A DNA stretch of 64,000 nucleotides from JAFARZ01 sp035651595 (GCA_035651595.1 DASRFJ010000106.1:27211-91210); one strand, 5' to 3'. Positions 33,900-43,061 are shown, numbered from the stretch's first letter. Program-made: numbers and translations. The notes: a model not told the origin generated them from the sequence alone.

Positions 33900-36800
33900 G
33901 TGCCTTCGCAGACCTTCACCGCCTCCGGATCATGGACGGTCCCGGCGAACGCGGTGCCCGGTTCGGTCCAGGTGTACGCCATCGGCGAAAGCGGCAACGC
34001 CGGGACATCGGTGCACGGCTCCACGCCGGGTGCGGGTTCCGGAGGCGGGGCGTGCGGCGGTGAGCCCAGTCTCGGCGGCCTGACTCCCGGCACGACCGTC
34101 CTGACGCTCACGATCCCGCAGGGCGGCACCGGAAACCCCACCACGGTGACGGGCGGCTCGGTCACCGTCCAGGGAAACGCGGGCGGTTCGGCCACCGGGA
34201 CGAGCCCCGGCAGCGGCGGCGCGGCCGGCACCAACACGGTCGCGTTCCGCGGCGGGAACGGGGCATCGAACTCGGGTTCCGCGTCGCCGGGCGGCGGCGG
34301 TGGCGGGTCGGCCGGGTCCACAGGGCCGGGCGGCGACGCCTCGGGAGCTACCGGCGGTGCGGCCGGGACCGGCGCGGCCGGGCCGCCGTCCCTGGCGGGT
34401 GCGGCGGGGGCGAGCGGGCCGGGGAGCCTGTCCGCCGGCACGAACGGCACCGCCCCGGGAGGCGGAGCGTCCGGCGGCGGGTCCGGCGGGTCCGTCAACC
34501 ACACCGGCGGCACCGGGGCGCCGGGCCAGGTCATCATCATCTGGCAGGTTTTCACTTTCGGGTTCGCCGGCACCGGCAAGGGCACCGGGACGTTCACCGG
34601 GACGATCCACAAGACCGGGTCGTTCAAGGGCTACACGAGCGGATGGATGGCCCCCCCGGTCAGGGTCGTCAACGCCTGGTCAGGGACGTTCGCGCAGCCC
34701 GCAGTGTTCGGCAACATGCCGCCGGCGCTCCAGTCCGTCGTGGTGCCGCTCACCCCGGCGGGGAGCCTCGGCCTCGGCACCGGGACACCGTCGGCGGGCA
34801 ACTGGCTGTTCTGCGTATCCGGGCTCAACGAGCAGTCCGCCACGTCAGAGGCGACAGTCGCCGTCTCGGATGACGTGCACGACTTCTGGCGGCCAGGCGA
34901 CGAGACGACCTCGACGTGGGCCGTGTCGCAGGCGGCTGCCCTGACGCGGACCTCGGGCTGGTACACGCCGAACCTGAAGCGGATCCCGTCCGCCGTATAC
35001 GCCGCACCGAACGGCTGCCTTGACGCGCAGTCGGTCATGGTCATCGAGGTGACCGGGCTCGGGCCGTGGGACACCGTCACCGGGATCTACACCAGCTACG
35101 CAGCAGCCGTGACGTCGCTGACCCTGGCGCTTCCCGCGCCCTCCGCCCCGGTGTTCCTGCTCGCCGCCGCGTGCGGGGACTCGGCAGCGGCCGGGCAGCA
35201 GCTCACCCCCGCCGGATGGAACACGCTGCCGCCGGTTTCAGCGTCGAACGGCGTGGATCACGCCTGCGACGCTGTCCTGACCACGGCATGGACCACCGGC
35301 TCCTCGGCAGTGTCCGTCAACGCCACGGCGGCATCCGCGACGGACCTGTCCGGGGTCGTCATCGGGGTCCTCCAGAACGCCCCGTCACCGATCCCGGCCG
35401 GCGCGAACCCGGCGTGGGCAGGCCGGTTCATCGTGGAGATCGGCCTGGGCTCGGGGTTCCAGACACCGCCGGACCAGGTCACCTGGACCAAGGTGACCGA
35501 CAATGAGTGGCCGGGCACGTACGTGCCGGGCTCCGGCACCGTCAAGCGTGCCTGGACCTGGTCCGACAGCGGCGGGATCCAGTACGGCCTCGGCGGCCTC
35601 CAGTCCGGTGAGGGCACCAGCCAGTGGGACAACGCGGACGGCTACCTGACCCCGTCCAACTCGTCCTCGCCGCTGTACCCGGATGTCACCACCGGCACTC
35701 CCGTGCGGATCCGCGCAGCTCTCGGCACCATCGGCGGGAAAACCGTCAACTCGTGGTACGTGGTGCAGCGCAATGCGCTCAAGTTCACCGAGAAGCGCAC
35801 CAAGGGCCTGAGGTCGTTCATCGAGGCGGGGCTCACCGACATCTACAGCGTGTTCTCCGCCCCCTGCCCGTCCCCGTACCGGGGCGAGGTCTACCAGGAC
35901 AACCCGCACATGTGGATCCCGTGCGATGACCAGCCGGTATCGGGCGGCGTGCTGCCCACCCAGCTCCGCAACGCGGCCGAGGGAACCGGGCTGCCGCTCC
36001 AGATCGTCCCCTCGCCGAACGGGGTCTCCGGGCAGGACGGCTACTCCTCCTCCGGCGCGTGGACGAGCATCTCCGGGTCCAACCCCGGCGCGGACGGCAC
36101 CGACCTGACGGCCCTGCTGAACGTGGTCGGCACATCGGTTCCGCCGCCTAGCGTCGCGGTCTACTCGGTGGCGGCCGACAGCGGCTGGATGTACGGGGAC
36201 CCGCAGTCCTCCCCCGGTATCCAGGCCGGCGGCGGCCCGGTGACGGCGCAGCCTGGCGCGGCAGCGTGGCAGCAGAGCGGAGCATCGGGGAATACCGGGT
36301 CGAACGGCTGGTTCCTGGCCTGCCATGACCCGTCGTTCCCGCCTCTGAGCGGCGGGATCACCGTCGAATCCTGGTTCAACTACGCGTATTTCCGCACGGC
36401 TGCCGGCGTGAACAACGCCGGCACCTTTTACGGGGAAACCGGGCAGCCGTACTGCCCGCTGACGCTGTGGGAGCTGGCGACCGACACCGGCCCGGTGTGC
36501 CTGCTCCAGCTCGACTTGTCCGGGCACCTGGTCTTCACGACGTACAACGGGACGACCCCCACCTCAACGACGGTGTACAACTCGTCTGACCTGCGGTGCA
36601 ACGCGTGGGTGAACTACACCGTCGTCATGAACCAGGGCTCGTGGACGGTGTACGTCAACGCCGGCCTCACCGCCAAGGCGACCGGCTCGGGCGCGGGGAT
36701 GACATCGGCCTGGACCTGGTTCATAGGGAACGGCGACCTCGGCACCAGCGGCGGGACGAACCTGGCCGCGATCCAGCACGGCGGCAACTGCGAGGCGTCC

Positions 36801-38078
36801 CACATCGCGATATACCCGCAGATGCTGCCTGCCTACCGGATCCTGGCCCACTACAACGCGGCCCTGACCGGGTTCGGGCTCATCCCGGCGCCCACCTCGC
36901 CGCAGATCGCGGCCACCCAGAACATCTCCGCAACAGGGTTCACCCCGGACGGCTCCGAGTACAAGGGGCAGTACGGGTTCCAGAGCGGGGCACATCCGGC
37001 CACCACGTACACGATGAGCGCGGTCGCCGCCGCCGTGGCCGGGGCCTACACCTCCGGCCCGTCAGCCCGCGCGGTATCGGCAGGGTTCGGGAATCCGGGC
37101 GGGTACGCGAACGCCCTGTACACCTCGTGGACCTCCGCCGCCCCGCTGGTCCAGGTGTTCACCGCCGCCTCGGCCGACGCTGAGACCGAAGCCGCCGCTG
37201 TCCTCGGCGCGGGCGACACGTTCACCGGAGGGTTCGGCAGCGGCGCGACAGGGACCGGACCCGCGCAGGTCAGCGCCGGGACCGGGGCATCGCCCCCCGC
37301 CGCGCCGACTCCGCTCGGGGACCTCGCAGGGGAGCGGATCGAGCGGATCCTCGCCTACGGCAACGTCCCGTACCCGGGCCGGAGCATCGACCAGGACCCC
37401 GCCATGGTCCAGGCCGCGATCGACATCCAGGGCCAGGCGGCGGCCCAGAACCTGGACAACATCCGCCAGTCCGTCACCGGCCTGCTCAGCGTGGACGGCA
37501 ACGGCAACCTGTGCTTCCGCGACCGTGCCCGCCTCGCCGCCGACACCCCGGCGTGGGCGCTCGGGCCGGATGTCGGAGCCGGGCAGATCCCCTACGACGC
37601 CTCCCAGAGCTTCTCGAACGACCCGCAGCGGATCTGGAACCTGATCAGGATCACGCCGTACGCCCCGGACGGCGCGACCCTGGCCACCATCACCCCGTCG
37701 TCGTTCTCCGCGGCCCTGGCCAGCCAGGAGCAGTTCGGCGCCAGGCCGCTGCCGTTCACCTCCTACCTGCAATCCACTGCCGAAATGCAGGTGCAGGCCG
37801 ACTGGCTGCTGTCCCAGTACGGCGGCCCGCTCCGGCGCCGGGTGAGCGGCTTGAAAATCGACGCCGCCCGGCACCCCGCGGCGTGGCCGGCCGTGCTCGG
37901 GATGAACGTGGGAGACCTCGCCACCGTCACCGACATGCCGTTCGGCCCCCCGGTCACGACAGGCACGTACAGGGTCACCAGCATCAGCCGGAGCATCGCG
38001 TTCGGGGGCAACGACTCGGCGGCCGAGGCGAGTCTCACCATTGCCCTGGATTTCGAGCCGAGCACGTATTACTCCTGA
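33900..38078 (+). CDS. Large minor tail protein: Gly-rich, LamG-like and hub domains
   Basis: 1392 residues, GTG start. Residues 1-215 are beta/Gly-rich (TFTASGSWTVPANAVPGSVQVYAIG, then GGGGGGSAG-type runs ending in APGQVIIIWQ). A central tail domain follows (RFIVEIGLGSGFQTPPDQVTWTKVTDNEW and GTPVRIRAAL), then a concanavalin/LamG-like lectin fold (GGITVESWFNYAYFR, then NAWVNYTVVMNQGSWTVYVNAG), and a C-terminal hub-like part (ERIERILAYGNVPYPGRSID, RVSGLKIDAARHPAAW...VGDLATVTDMPFG). Probably a baseplate or adhesin protein combining tail attachment with glycan binding. Confidence 0.72.
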   Translation: MPSQTFTASGSWTVPANAVPGSVQVYAIGESGNAGTSVHGSTPGAGSGGGACGGEPSLGGLTPGTTVLTLTIPQGGTGNPTTVTGGSVTVQGNAGGSATGTSPGSGGAAGTNTVAFRGGNGASNSGSASPGGGGGGSAGSTGPGGDASGATGGAAGTGAAGPPSLAGAAGASGPGSLSAGTNGTAPGGGASGGGSGGSVNHTGGTGAPGQVIIIWQVFTFGFAGTGKGTGTFTGTIHKTGSFKGYTSGWMAPPVRVVNAWSGTFAQPAVFGNMPPALQSVVVPLTPAGSLGLGTGTPSAGNWLFCVSGLNEQSATSEATVAVSDDVHDFWRPGDETTSTWAVSQAAALTRTSGWYTPNLKRIPSAVYAAPNGCLDAQSVMVIEVTGLGPWDTVTGIYTSYAAAVTSLTLALPAPSAPVFLLAAACGDSAAAGQQLTPAGWNTLPPVSASNGVDHACDAVLTTAWTTGSSAVSVNATAASATDLSGVVIGVLQNAPSPIPAGANPAWAGRFIVEIGLGSGFQTPPDQVTWTKVTDNEWPGTYVPGSGTVKRAWTWSDSGGIQYGLGGLQSGEGTSQWDNADGYLTPSNSSSPLYPDVTTGTPVRIRAALGTIGGKTVNSWYVVQRNALKFTEKRTKGLRSFIEAGLTDIYSVFSAPCPSPYRGEVYQDNPHMWIPCDDQPVSGGVLPTQLRNAAEGTGLPLQIVPSPNGVSGQDGYSSSGAWTSISGSNPGADGTDLTALLNVVGTSVPPPSVAVYSVAADSGWMYGDPQSSPGIQAGGGPVTAQPGAAAWQQSGASGNTGSNGWFLACHDPSFPPLSGGITVESWFNYAYFRTAAGVNNAGTFYGETGQPYCPLTLWELATDTGPVCLLQLDLSGHLVFTTYNGTTPTSTTVYNSSDLRCNAWVNYTVVMNQGSWTVYVNAGLTAKATGSGAGMTSAWTWFIGNGDLGTSGGTNLAAIQHGGNCEASHIAIYPQMLPAYRILAHYNAALTGFGLIPAPTSPQIAATQNISATGFTPDGSEYKGQYGFQSGAHPATTYTMSAVAAAVAGAYTSGPSARAVSAGFGNPGGYANALYTSWTSAAPLVQVFTAASADAETEAAAVLGAGDTFTGGFGSGATGTGPAQVSAGTGASPPAAPTPLGDLAGERIERILAYGNVPYPGRSIDQDPAMVQAAIDIQGQAAAQNLDNIRQSVTGLLSVDGNGNLCFRDRARLAADTPAWALGPDVGAGQIPYDASQSFSNDPQRIWNLIRITPYAPDGATLATITPSSFSAALASQEQFGARPLPFTSYLQSTAEMQVQADWLLSQYGGPLRRRVSGLKIDAARHPAAWPAVLGMNVGDLATVTDMPFGPPVTTGTYRVTSISRSIAFGGNDSAAEASLTIALDFEPSTYYS

Positions 38079-38092
38079 CCCGGGGGTGGCTG

Positions 38093-38248
38093 GTGAAGGT
38101 CGGCACGCTGGTCCGGATGATCGCCCCGCCGCACCGGCAGGGCCGCGTCGTCAGGATCTCCAGATCCGGGCCGTACGCCACTATCTGGGTCAACTTCCCC
38201 GGCTGGCACATCGCGAGCTTCTCGCCGGGAGGGCTGGAGATCCTGTGA
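38093..38248 (+). CDS. Small hypothetical protein
   Basis: 51 residues from GTG 38093: VRMIAPPHRQGRVVRISRSGPYATIWVNFPGWHIASFSPGGLEIL, a compact beta-barrel-like composition. Follows the large tail gene by 14 nt and precedes membrane proteins. Function unknown. Confidence 0.55.
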   Translation: MKVGTLVRMIAPPHRQGRVVRISRSGPYATIWVNFPGWHIASFSPGGLEIL

Positions 38249-38266
38249 CGAGGGAGGGCTGCCCCG

Positions 38267-38521
38267 GTGCCCGACAGCGCCCTCGTGACCCTCCTCACCG
38301 GCACCGGGGTGTGCGGCGTGTTCTGCGTGCTGTTCATCATCGGCGCGATCTTCCCCCGCTCGGTCGTCACCGACAAGAACGCGGAGATCGCCGAGCTGAA
38401 GGAAGCGCTCACGGCCGAGCGGAGCCGGGCAGACACCGCCGTTGCCGCCACGTCAGCGACCAGGGACATCCTCGCCGCCCTCCAGATCGGGCGGGACATG
38501 AAGGCGGGCCATGACGCATGA
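38267..38521 (+). CDS. Single-TM coiled-coil protein
   Basis: 84 residues: TM segment (LLTGTGVCGVFCVLFIIGAIF) then a charged helix (KNAEIAELKEALTAERSRADTAVAA). The topology is that of spanin- or holin-like accessory proteins, but actinophages do not need a classic Rz. GTG start after GAGGGAGGG. Overlaps next gene by ATGA. Confidence 0.55.
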   Translation: MPDSALVTLLTGTGVCGVFCVLFIIGAIFPRSVVTDKNAEIAELKEALTAERSRADTAVAATSATRDILAALQIGRDMKAGHDA

Positions 38522-38739
38522 GGCTGCTCGGGAGGCTGACGTCGATGATCCTTCCGTGGCCGGGCAAAGGGGAACGCCAGGCCGCGATCGTCCGCGCCCG
38601 GCAGGAGAAAGAGCGGTCGCAGGCCAGCGCCGCCCACGCGGAACGGCTGGAAGGCCAGGTGCGGCGGATGGCCGCCCAGAACCATTTCGCGGCATCGATC
38701 GCCGAGCAGATCATCCGGCATCACCGGGGGGCGTCATGA
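38518..38739 (+). CDS. Basic helical protein
   Basis: 73 residues, N-terminal amphipathic segment then a long Arg/Gln/Ala helix (RQAAIVRARQEKERSQASAAHAERLEGQVRRMAAQ). Coupled by ATGA to both neighbours. Partner of the surrounding membrane proteins by position. Confidence 0.55.
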   Translation: MRLLGRLTSMILPWPGKGERQAAIVRARQEKERSQASAAHAERLEGQVRRMAAQNHFAASIAEQIIRHHRGAS

Positions 38740-39116
38740 CGCAGGCGCAGTGGCTCGTGCTGCTACTCAAGGTCTTCCTTATCAGCGGGTTCGTGACTCT
38801 CGCCGGGTGGATCGCCCTGTACAGCGTCCTGGCGCCATGGTGGCGGAACCCGGTCGGCCGGACCCTGGTCGCCAAGACGGCCTTGATCGCAGCCTTGTTC
38901 ATCCCGACCGGCCTCAGCTTGTTCTTCGGCTTCTCCCGGCTCGACTCCTATGTGGCGGCGTGGATCCAGGTGTCGCTGATCGGGCTGGTGACCCCGGTCA
39001 TGATCTGGCGCTCGGCCGTGTGGCTGAAACTGCACCGGGCCGGGCGGCTGCCGAGCAACGGGAAGGACGGGTTAGCCGATGACCGATCCCGGCACCCATG
39101 TGGAACGCGAAGATGA
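38736..39116 (+). CDS. Three-TM holin-like membrane protein
   Basis: 126 residues with three hydrophobic helices (about 5-30, 47-65, 70-90): WLVLLLKVFLISGFVTLAGWIALYS, LVAKTALIAALFIPTGLSLFF, YVAAWIQVSLIGLVTPVMIW. ATG 38736 overlaps the previous stop. Position in the lysis segment suggests a holin or a related inner-membrane protein. Confidence 0.55.
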   Translation: MTQAQWLVLLLKVFLISGFVTLAGWIALYSVLAPWWRNPVGRTLVAKTALIAALFIPTGLSLFFGFSRLDSYVAAWIQVSLIGLVTPVMIWRSAVWLKLHRAGRLPSNGKDGLADDRSRHPCGTRR

Positions 39117-39882
39117 CAGATGGGCCGTGGAGATAGCAGATCATCCTGGCCGCACCGAATCGCCAGAGTTCCGCAAGGCCAAGGAGACCGCGCACCGGAT
39201 CCTCGCCGCTGTCCGCGAGCAGGACCCGGGCGGGATGCTGGCGTTCCTCGCCGGGCCCGCCGCGGGCCGTCCGCAAGCCCATCACGCTGGCTCGCTGTGG
39301 CTGCACGACGGCCACGGCTGGTTCCTGGTCCTGTCGGTGTGCGGCGTGGAATGGTCCGCCCAGTTCAGCGCATCGTCCGCCCGCGTCGACGAACTGCGGG
39401 CAACCGCGCGGCGGCTTTACCTGCGGTTCCCCGAGACACTGGATGAGCTCCAGAAGCTCGGGTACCCGGAAGCCGCCCGGATCCTGTCCGAGCCCATCAC
39501 CGATGCGGATGGCGTGGCACGGTGGACGGACTCCCTGTTCAACGCATGCGTCATGCTGTCTGCCCCGCTGCATTCGGGTACGGTGCACGGCGGCCAGACC
39601 GGAGGGTGGCACCACTACCCGAAATCCGTCTGGGACCAGCAGGTCACCAAAACGGACGGGTTCACGCTGTGGGTGACAGGCGGCGACGGGCTGGAGGCCG
39701 CGGTGACCCCGGTCGCGCCGCCCGGCTCGGGTGACGGCCGGGTGGAGGTCGTCTACGCGCATCCTGCGTCGGAGCTTCACCGGCAGATGACCGAAGCTCA
39801 TGCAGCAGGCCAGCGGCACATCCTCGAGGCGGACCACCCGCTGGCGGAGCAGGCTTTCGCAGGGCAGGAGGGTACCGGATGA
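39079..39882 (+). CDS. DUF6424-like protein
   Basis: 267 residues. WAVEIADHPGRTESPEFRKAKETAHRIL, HAGSLWLHDGHGWFLVLSVCGVEWSAQF, ARRLYLRFPETL, WTDSLFNACVMLSAPLHSGTVHGG and DGFTLWVTGGDG...VAPPGSGDGRVEVVYA reproduce the landmarks of the DUF6424 family found in Streptomyces genomes and phages. Function unknown; not an obvious structural protein. It overlaps the upstream membrane gene by 38 nt. Confidence 0.7.
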   Translation: MTDPGTHVEREDDRWAVEIADHPGRTESPEFRKAKETAHRILAAVREQDPGGMLAFLAGPAAGRPQAHHAGSLWLHDGHGWFLVLSVCGVEWSAQFSASSARVDELRATARRLYLRFPETLDELQKLGYPEAARILSEPITDADGVARWTDSLFNACVMLSAPLHSGTVHGGQTGGWHHYPKSVWDQQVTKTDGFTLWVTGGDGLEAAVTPVAPPGSGDGRVEVVYAHPASELHRQMTEAHAAGQRHILEADHPLAEQAFAGQEGTG

Positions 39883-40019
39883 CCGTGCTCGCGCACCTCG
39901 CACTGCAAGGACCGCAGCCGGGCCGGCAGGGCTGGGAATGCCCGCGATGCCAGACGGTGTATGCGCCGGACATCAAGGCGTGTCACTGCGCCGCCTCGCG
40001 CGGGACAGGCCGACACTGA
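39879..40019 (+). CDS. 46-aa zinc-ribbon peptide
   Basis: ATG 39879 overlaps the previous stop (ATGA). Encodes GWECPRCQTVYAPDIKACHC, a two-knuckle zinc ribbon of the kind seen in phage microproteins. Confidence 0.55.
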   Translation: MTVLAHLALQGPQPGRQGWECPRCQTVYAPDIKACHCAASRGTGRH

Positions 40020-40108
40020 CGCCGTCGCTGGGCTGTCCCGGCTGGAAGAACGGGACGTGCCCGAGCGGGCATTTCTGGCTGAGGAACGGCGAGCTGGTGC
40101 AGTGCTAG
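39980..40108 (+). CDS. 42-aa Cys-containing peptide
   Basis: GTG 39980 lies inside the zinc-ribbon gene in another frame; the product ends CPGWKNGTCPSGHFWLRNGELVQC, which looks selected (C...C...G.F.L..GE...C). The long overlap makes the exact start uncertain. Confidence 0.4.
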   Translation: MSLRRLARDRPTLTPSLGCPGWKNGTCPSGHFWLRNGELVQC

Positions 40109-40155
40109 GCCGTCGCGGGCACCCCCCGGCGCCGCCGCCCGATCACAGGCCGGTC

Positions 40156-40362
40156 GTGACCCGCGTCACTGGAACGGTTGAGGTCAAGTGCGCCGCGACA
40201 GGACCCGAGCAGCCCGGCCTCGGCGATGACCGGACCCCGTGGCGGCAGTACACACTTGCTGACATCGAGGCATGGTGCGCCGAACTGCGCAGGCTAGGGG
40301 CAGGTGACGGCCTGGTGCTGGATCAGGCGGACGGGCTGGTGGTCACCCTGGACGCATCGTGA
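40156..40362 (+). CDS. Hypothetical protein, 68 aa
   Basis: From GTG 40156: VTGTVEVKCAATGPEQP, then WRQYTLADIEAWCAELRRLGAGDGLVLDQADGLVVTL. A well-ordered alpha/beta composition. GTGA overlap with the next gene. Confidence 0.55.
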   Translation: MTRVTGTVEVKCAATGPEQPGLGDDRTPWRQYTLADIEAWCAELRRLGAGDGLVLDQADGLVVTLDAS

Positions 40363-40643
40363 TCTGGCACTCGCTTCTCCACTGGCTGGGGCTCGACTCC
40401 GCCGGCGGCCCCGCCTACCTGGCCTGGTCCGGTTTCGGCAGCGACATCAGCGAGATCGGCATCCTCGGCGCGCTGGCGATGATGATCCGGCGGCACAACT
40501 GCCATGTCCGGCGGTGCCTGCGGATAGGCCGCCACCATGTGGAGGGGACACCGTACGTGGTGTGCCAGCGTCATTCCCCGCACGGCGCGCCGACACATCA
40601 GGATGTCCTGGACGCGCACGAGGCAGCGACGGGTGACCGGTGA
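40359..40643 (+). CDS. Hypothetical membrane-associated protein, 94 aa
   Basis: DISEIGILGALAMMIRRHNCHVRRCLRIGRHHVEGTPYVVCQRHSPHGAPTHQDVLDAHE: a short hydrophobic stretch then a His/Cys-rich segment (HNC.V.RC...C..H). I recall this RKHNCHV..C.RIGR....T..VVC..HHP pattern in several actinobacteriophages. Possibly metal binding. GTG start coupled to neighbours. Confidence 0.65.
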   Translation: MIWHSLLHWLGLDSAGGPAYLAWSGFGSDISEIGILGALAMMIRRHNCHVRRCLRIGRHHVEGTPYVVCQRHSPHGAPTHQDVLDAHEAATGDR

Positions 40644-40747
40644 ACAGTGCCGCCGTCTACTGGCTCGCAGTCGCTGCGGCAGTCCTGGCCGTGCTGGGGC
40701 TGCACGTGCCGTTCATCAGGTGGGTCAAGCGGATGAGCGGACGCTAG
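40640..40747 (+). CDS. 35-aa single-TM peptide
   Basis: GTG 40640 overlaps the previous stop; the product is a hydrophobic helix (AVYWLAVAAAVLAVLGLHVPFI) with a basic end (RWVKRMSGR). Typical of phage membrane microproteins. Its stop overlaps the convergent ATPase gene by a few nt. Confidence 0.5.
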   Translation: MNSAAVYWLAVAAAVLAVLGLHVPFIRWVKRMSGR

Positions 40748-42027
40748 GCGGCGTGCGCCGGAAGTGCGAGCAGTTCCGCTATCGCGTCGGCTGGGTCATC
40801 GTGGCGCTTGCATGCCTCAATCACCTCGGCAGGCGCTATCCCGGATATCTCCGGCACGCCGCCCGGCCCGATCGCCGCCCGCTCGTACCAGTGCCGGATC
40901 AGCCGCTCGGCCTGCCCAGCGTCAGCAAGGCCGAAATGCTCGACCAGGTCCACCCGGCCGGGCCGGATCACGGCAGGGTCCAGCACGTCAGGGCTGTTGG
41001 TGGTCAGGACGGTCAGCAGGCCGTGCGGCGTCGCGATCCCGTCCAGCGTGTTAAGGAGACCGGATAGGGTCACCTGATCGGGGTTGTCGTCCCGCCGGGT
41101 TGCGGCGTGGAACACGTCGGCGTCTTCGAGCAGCAGCATCGACCTGGGACCGACCCGGCTGGCCACGCGGAGCAGGGTTCCGTCGTTCTTCACGTCGGCC
41201 AGCGGCAGGTACCAGACGTCCATGCCGAAGTGGGAGGCGAGCGCCCGCGCGACGCTGGTCTTCCCGGTCCCGGGCGGTCCCTCGTACAGGTGGCCCCGGT
41301 GCCACGGCATCGACCGGCGGGCATAGTCGCGTTCGGCGTCGAGGAACCTCGTGACATCGGCAGTCAGCCGCTCGAGCTGGCCGGCCGGGAGGATGACGCT
41401 GTCCAGTTCGCGCGGCGGCAGGTCGTCCAGGGTTTCCCAGTCGCCCCATTTGCTGAGCATCCGGAACTGCGGCTTGCGCTTGCGGTCGAAGCTGCGCCGC
41501 ATGATCGCCGCGATCTGGTCGAGCAGGGCCTTCTGGCCGACGGCGGACGCGGCGGTGAAGATGATCTCCGGCGGCTTCCACGGCCGGCTGTCATCGCCCG
41601 ACTGCGCGAACTCGGCGACGCCTACCCGGATCTTGTGACCGGCGACGGTGATGACCTGCTCGCGGGTCCCGTCGTAGCGGAGCCGCAGCGCGGGCGGTTC
41701 GGGTCGCTCACCTGATGCGGACAGCATGACCGCCCCGTAGGCGTTGTGCCGCGACGTGTAGGCGACGAGCGCCCGCTGGTCGCGGCGCGGCAGCATCCCG
41801 AGCACCCACTCGTGCAGTTCGCCGTACACGTCGTCGGTGCCGGGGACCTTGACGGTGTAGGTGGCCCGTTCGCGGAGCCTTGACCGCATCGTGCGGGCGG
41901 CGGGGAGTGCCATCTGCCCGGCCGCCATCGCCATCGCCAGCTTCGGCGCTTTCTCGCGGAGCACGGCGATCAGGTCCGAAGCAGGGGCGTTGTCCGGGGA
42001 TTTAACCGGCGCAGGCTGCGAAGTCAC
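40744..42027 (-). CDS. BCS1-like AAA ATPase
   Basis: 427 residues. N-terminal beta-rich BCS1-type domain (VPGTDDVYGELHEWVLGMLP...ALRLRYDG...IIFTAASAVGQKALLDQI, LSKWGDWETLDDLPPRELDSVILP), then an AAA core with Walker A GPPGTGKT (250-257), Walker B MLLLEDAD (297-304), LLNTLDGIATPHG, sensor-1 Asn 344 and arginine fingers in PAVIRPGRVD (355, 358). BCS1 proteins translocate or unfold protein substrates; bacterial relatives occur near defence genes. No TM segment is evident. Reverse to the late operon, hence probably independently expressed as a moron. Confidence 0.85.
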   Translation of the reverse strand: MTSQPAPVKSPDNAPASDLIAVLREKAPKLAMAMAAGQMALPAARTMRSRLRERATYTVKVPGTDDVYGELHEWVLGMLPRRDQRALVAYTSRHNAYGAVMLSASGERPEPPALRLRYDGTREQVITVAGHKIRVGVAEFAQSGDDSRPWKPPEIIFTAASAVGQKALLDQIAAIMRRSFDRKRKPQFRMLSKWGDWETLDDLPPRELDSVILPAGQLERLTADVTRFLDAERDYARRSMPWHRGHLYEGPPGTGKTSVARALASHFGMDVWYLPLADVKNDGTLLRVASRVGPRSMLLLEDADVFHAATRRDDNPDQVTLSGLLNTLDGIATPHGLLTVLTTNSPDVLDPAVIRPGRVDLVEHFGLADAGQAERLIRHWYERAAIGPGGVPEISGIAPAEVIEACKRHDDPADAIAELLALPAHAA

Positions 42028-42095
42028 GGGCCAATTGTGCCATCCGGGACAAGTGGATGGTCCTGACCGTACCGCTTCAGCCAGGAGGTGCCGCG

Positions 42096-42926
42096 TTGAG
42101 CAACCTGATCATGTTCGATTCCATCACCCCGGACCTCCTGCCCACGGGTGCCGGCTACTGCTACGCGGGATACGTGTCCGGCAGGTGGCCTGACATCGGC
42201 ACCATCCGGCAGCGATTCCCGCACGCTCGCACCTTGTCGATCGCCATCGATGCCGCCCATGACGCCGATGCGCTCGACATCGAGACAGGCGACGCGACCC
42301 CCGCCGACGCGGCGGCCTGGTACGAACGGCAGCGGGCAAGAGGGGTCACCCGGCCCTGCCTGTACGCCAGCGCGGACCTGATGCAGCGGAACGTGGTGCC
42401 CCTCATCGAGGCGTCCGGCATCGCGAGATCCGCGGTGCGGCTCTGGTCGGCGCACTACTCGTATAAGGCGCACATCTGCGGGCCAGCGTCTTGCCGCCTG
42501 ATGAGCATCGAGGCGGACGGCACCCAGTGGACGGACACGGCGCTCGGCCGAGACCTGGACGAGTCTCTCCTCGCCGCTGATTTCTTCGGGACCGCACCGC
42601 ACCCCAAGCCCGCCCCAGTACCACCGGAGGTCGAAGTGCAGTCAGGCCAGCTCAGTCAGGGTCCCGGCGCGGTCACCGTGATCAGCGTCCCGTGGGGATC
42701 GGCGTCGACCATCGCGTTCGGGTGCGACAACAGCCTCCAGGGGCTGCCCCCGGTCAAGCTCCGTGTCGCTATCTACGACACGGGGTGGCGTGTCAGCGAC
42801 AACGTCGTCGTGGACAGCACTAAGGGGCAGACGGTCCTCAAGTTCACGGACAAGGCGCGCACCGGGGTCATCTCGGTGCGGCGGGAAGACCCGGGGGATG
42901 CCGTGGTGGGGTGGCAGGTGTCCTAG
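42096..42926 (+). CDS. GH25-like endolysin
   Basis: 276 residues. The N-terminal TIM-barrel-like domain has GYVSGRWP, TLSIAIDAAHDADALDIETGDA (acidic DIE active-site-like motif), YERQRARGVTRPCLYASADLM and RLWSAHYSYKAHICGP, then DGTQWTD, the landmarks of GH25/DUF1906-like peptidoglycan hydrolases. The last 80 residues form a separate beta domain that could bind cell wall. TTG 42096 is chosen because CCAGGAGGTG sits 6 nt upstream; ATG 42111 is the alternative. Confidence 0.68.
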   Translation: MSNLIMFDSITPDLLPTGAGYCYAGYVSGRWPDIGTIRQRFPHARTLSIAIDAAHDADALDIETGDATPADAAAWYERQRARGVTRPCLYASADLMQRNVVPLIEASGIARSAVRLWSAHYSYKAHICGPASCRLMSIEADGTQWTDTALGRDLDESLLAADFFGTAPHPKPAPVPPEVEVQSGQLSQGPGAVTVISVPWGSASTIAFGCDNSLQGLPPVKLRVAIYDTGWRVSDNVVVDSTKGQTVLKFTDKARTGVISVRREDPGDAVVGWQVS

Positions 42927-43059
42927 GTTCGGCAGCATCAGGCGTTTCCTCAGCTAGCCGCATGATCCCCTCGGCCAGACCGGGAAGCTCGGAGGCGTGG
43001 ACGCCCGGCGCACTCTCAAGTTCCAGCATCGCATCGAGCCACGCGCTCCGGTTCTCCAA
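42868..43059 (-). CDS. Small helical protein
   Basis: 63 residues from TTG 43059, 2 nt after the previous stop on this strand: ENRSAWLDAMLELESAPGVHASELPGLAEGIMRLAEE, then a Pro-rich tail antisense to the end of the lysin gene (59-bp overlap). The N-terminal half looks genuine; the tail may be fortuitous. Confidence 0.4.
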   Translation of the reverse strand: MENRSAWLDAMLELESAPGVHASELPGLAEGIMRLAEETPDAAEPRTPATPPRHPPGLPAAPR

Positions 43060-43061
43060 TC

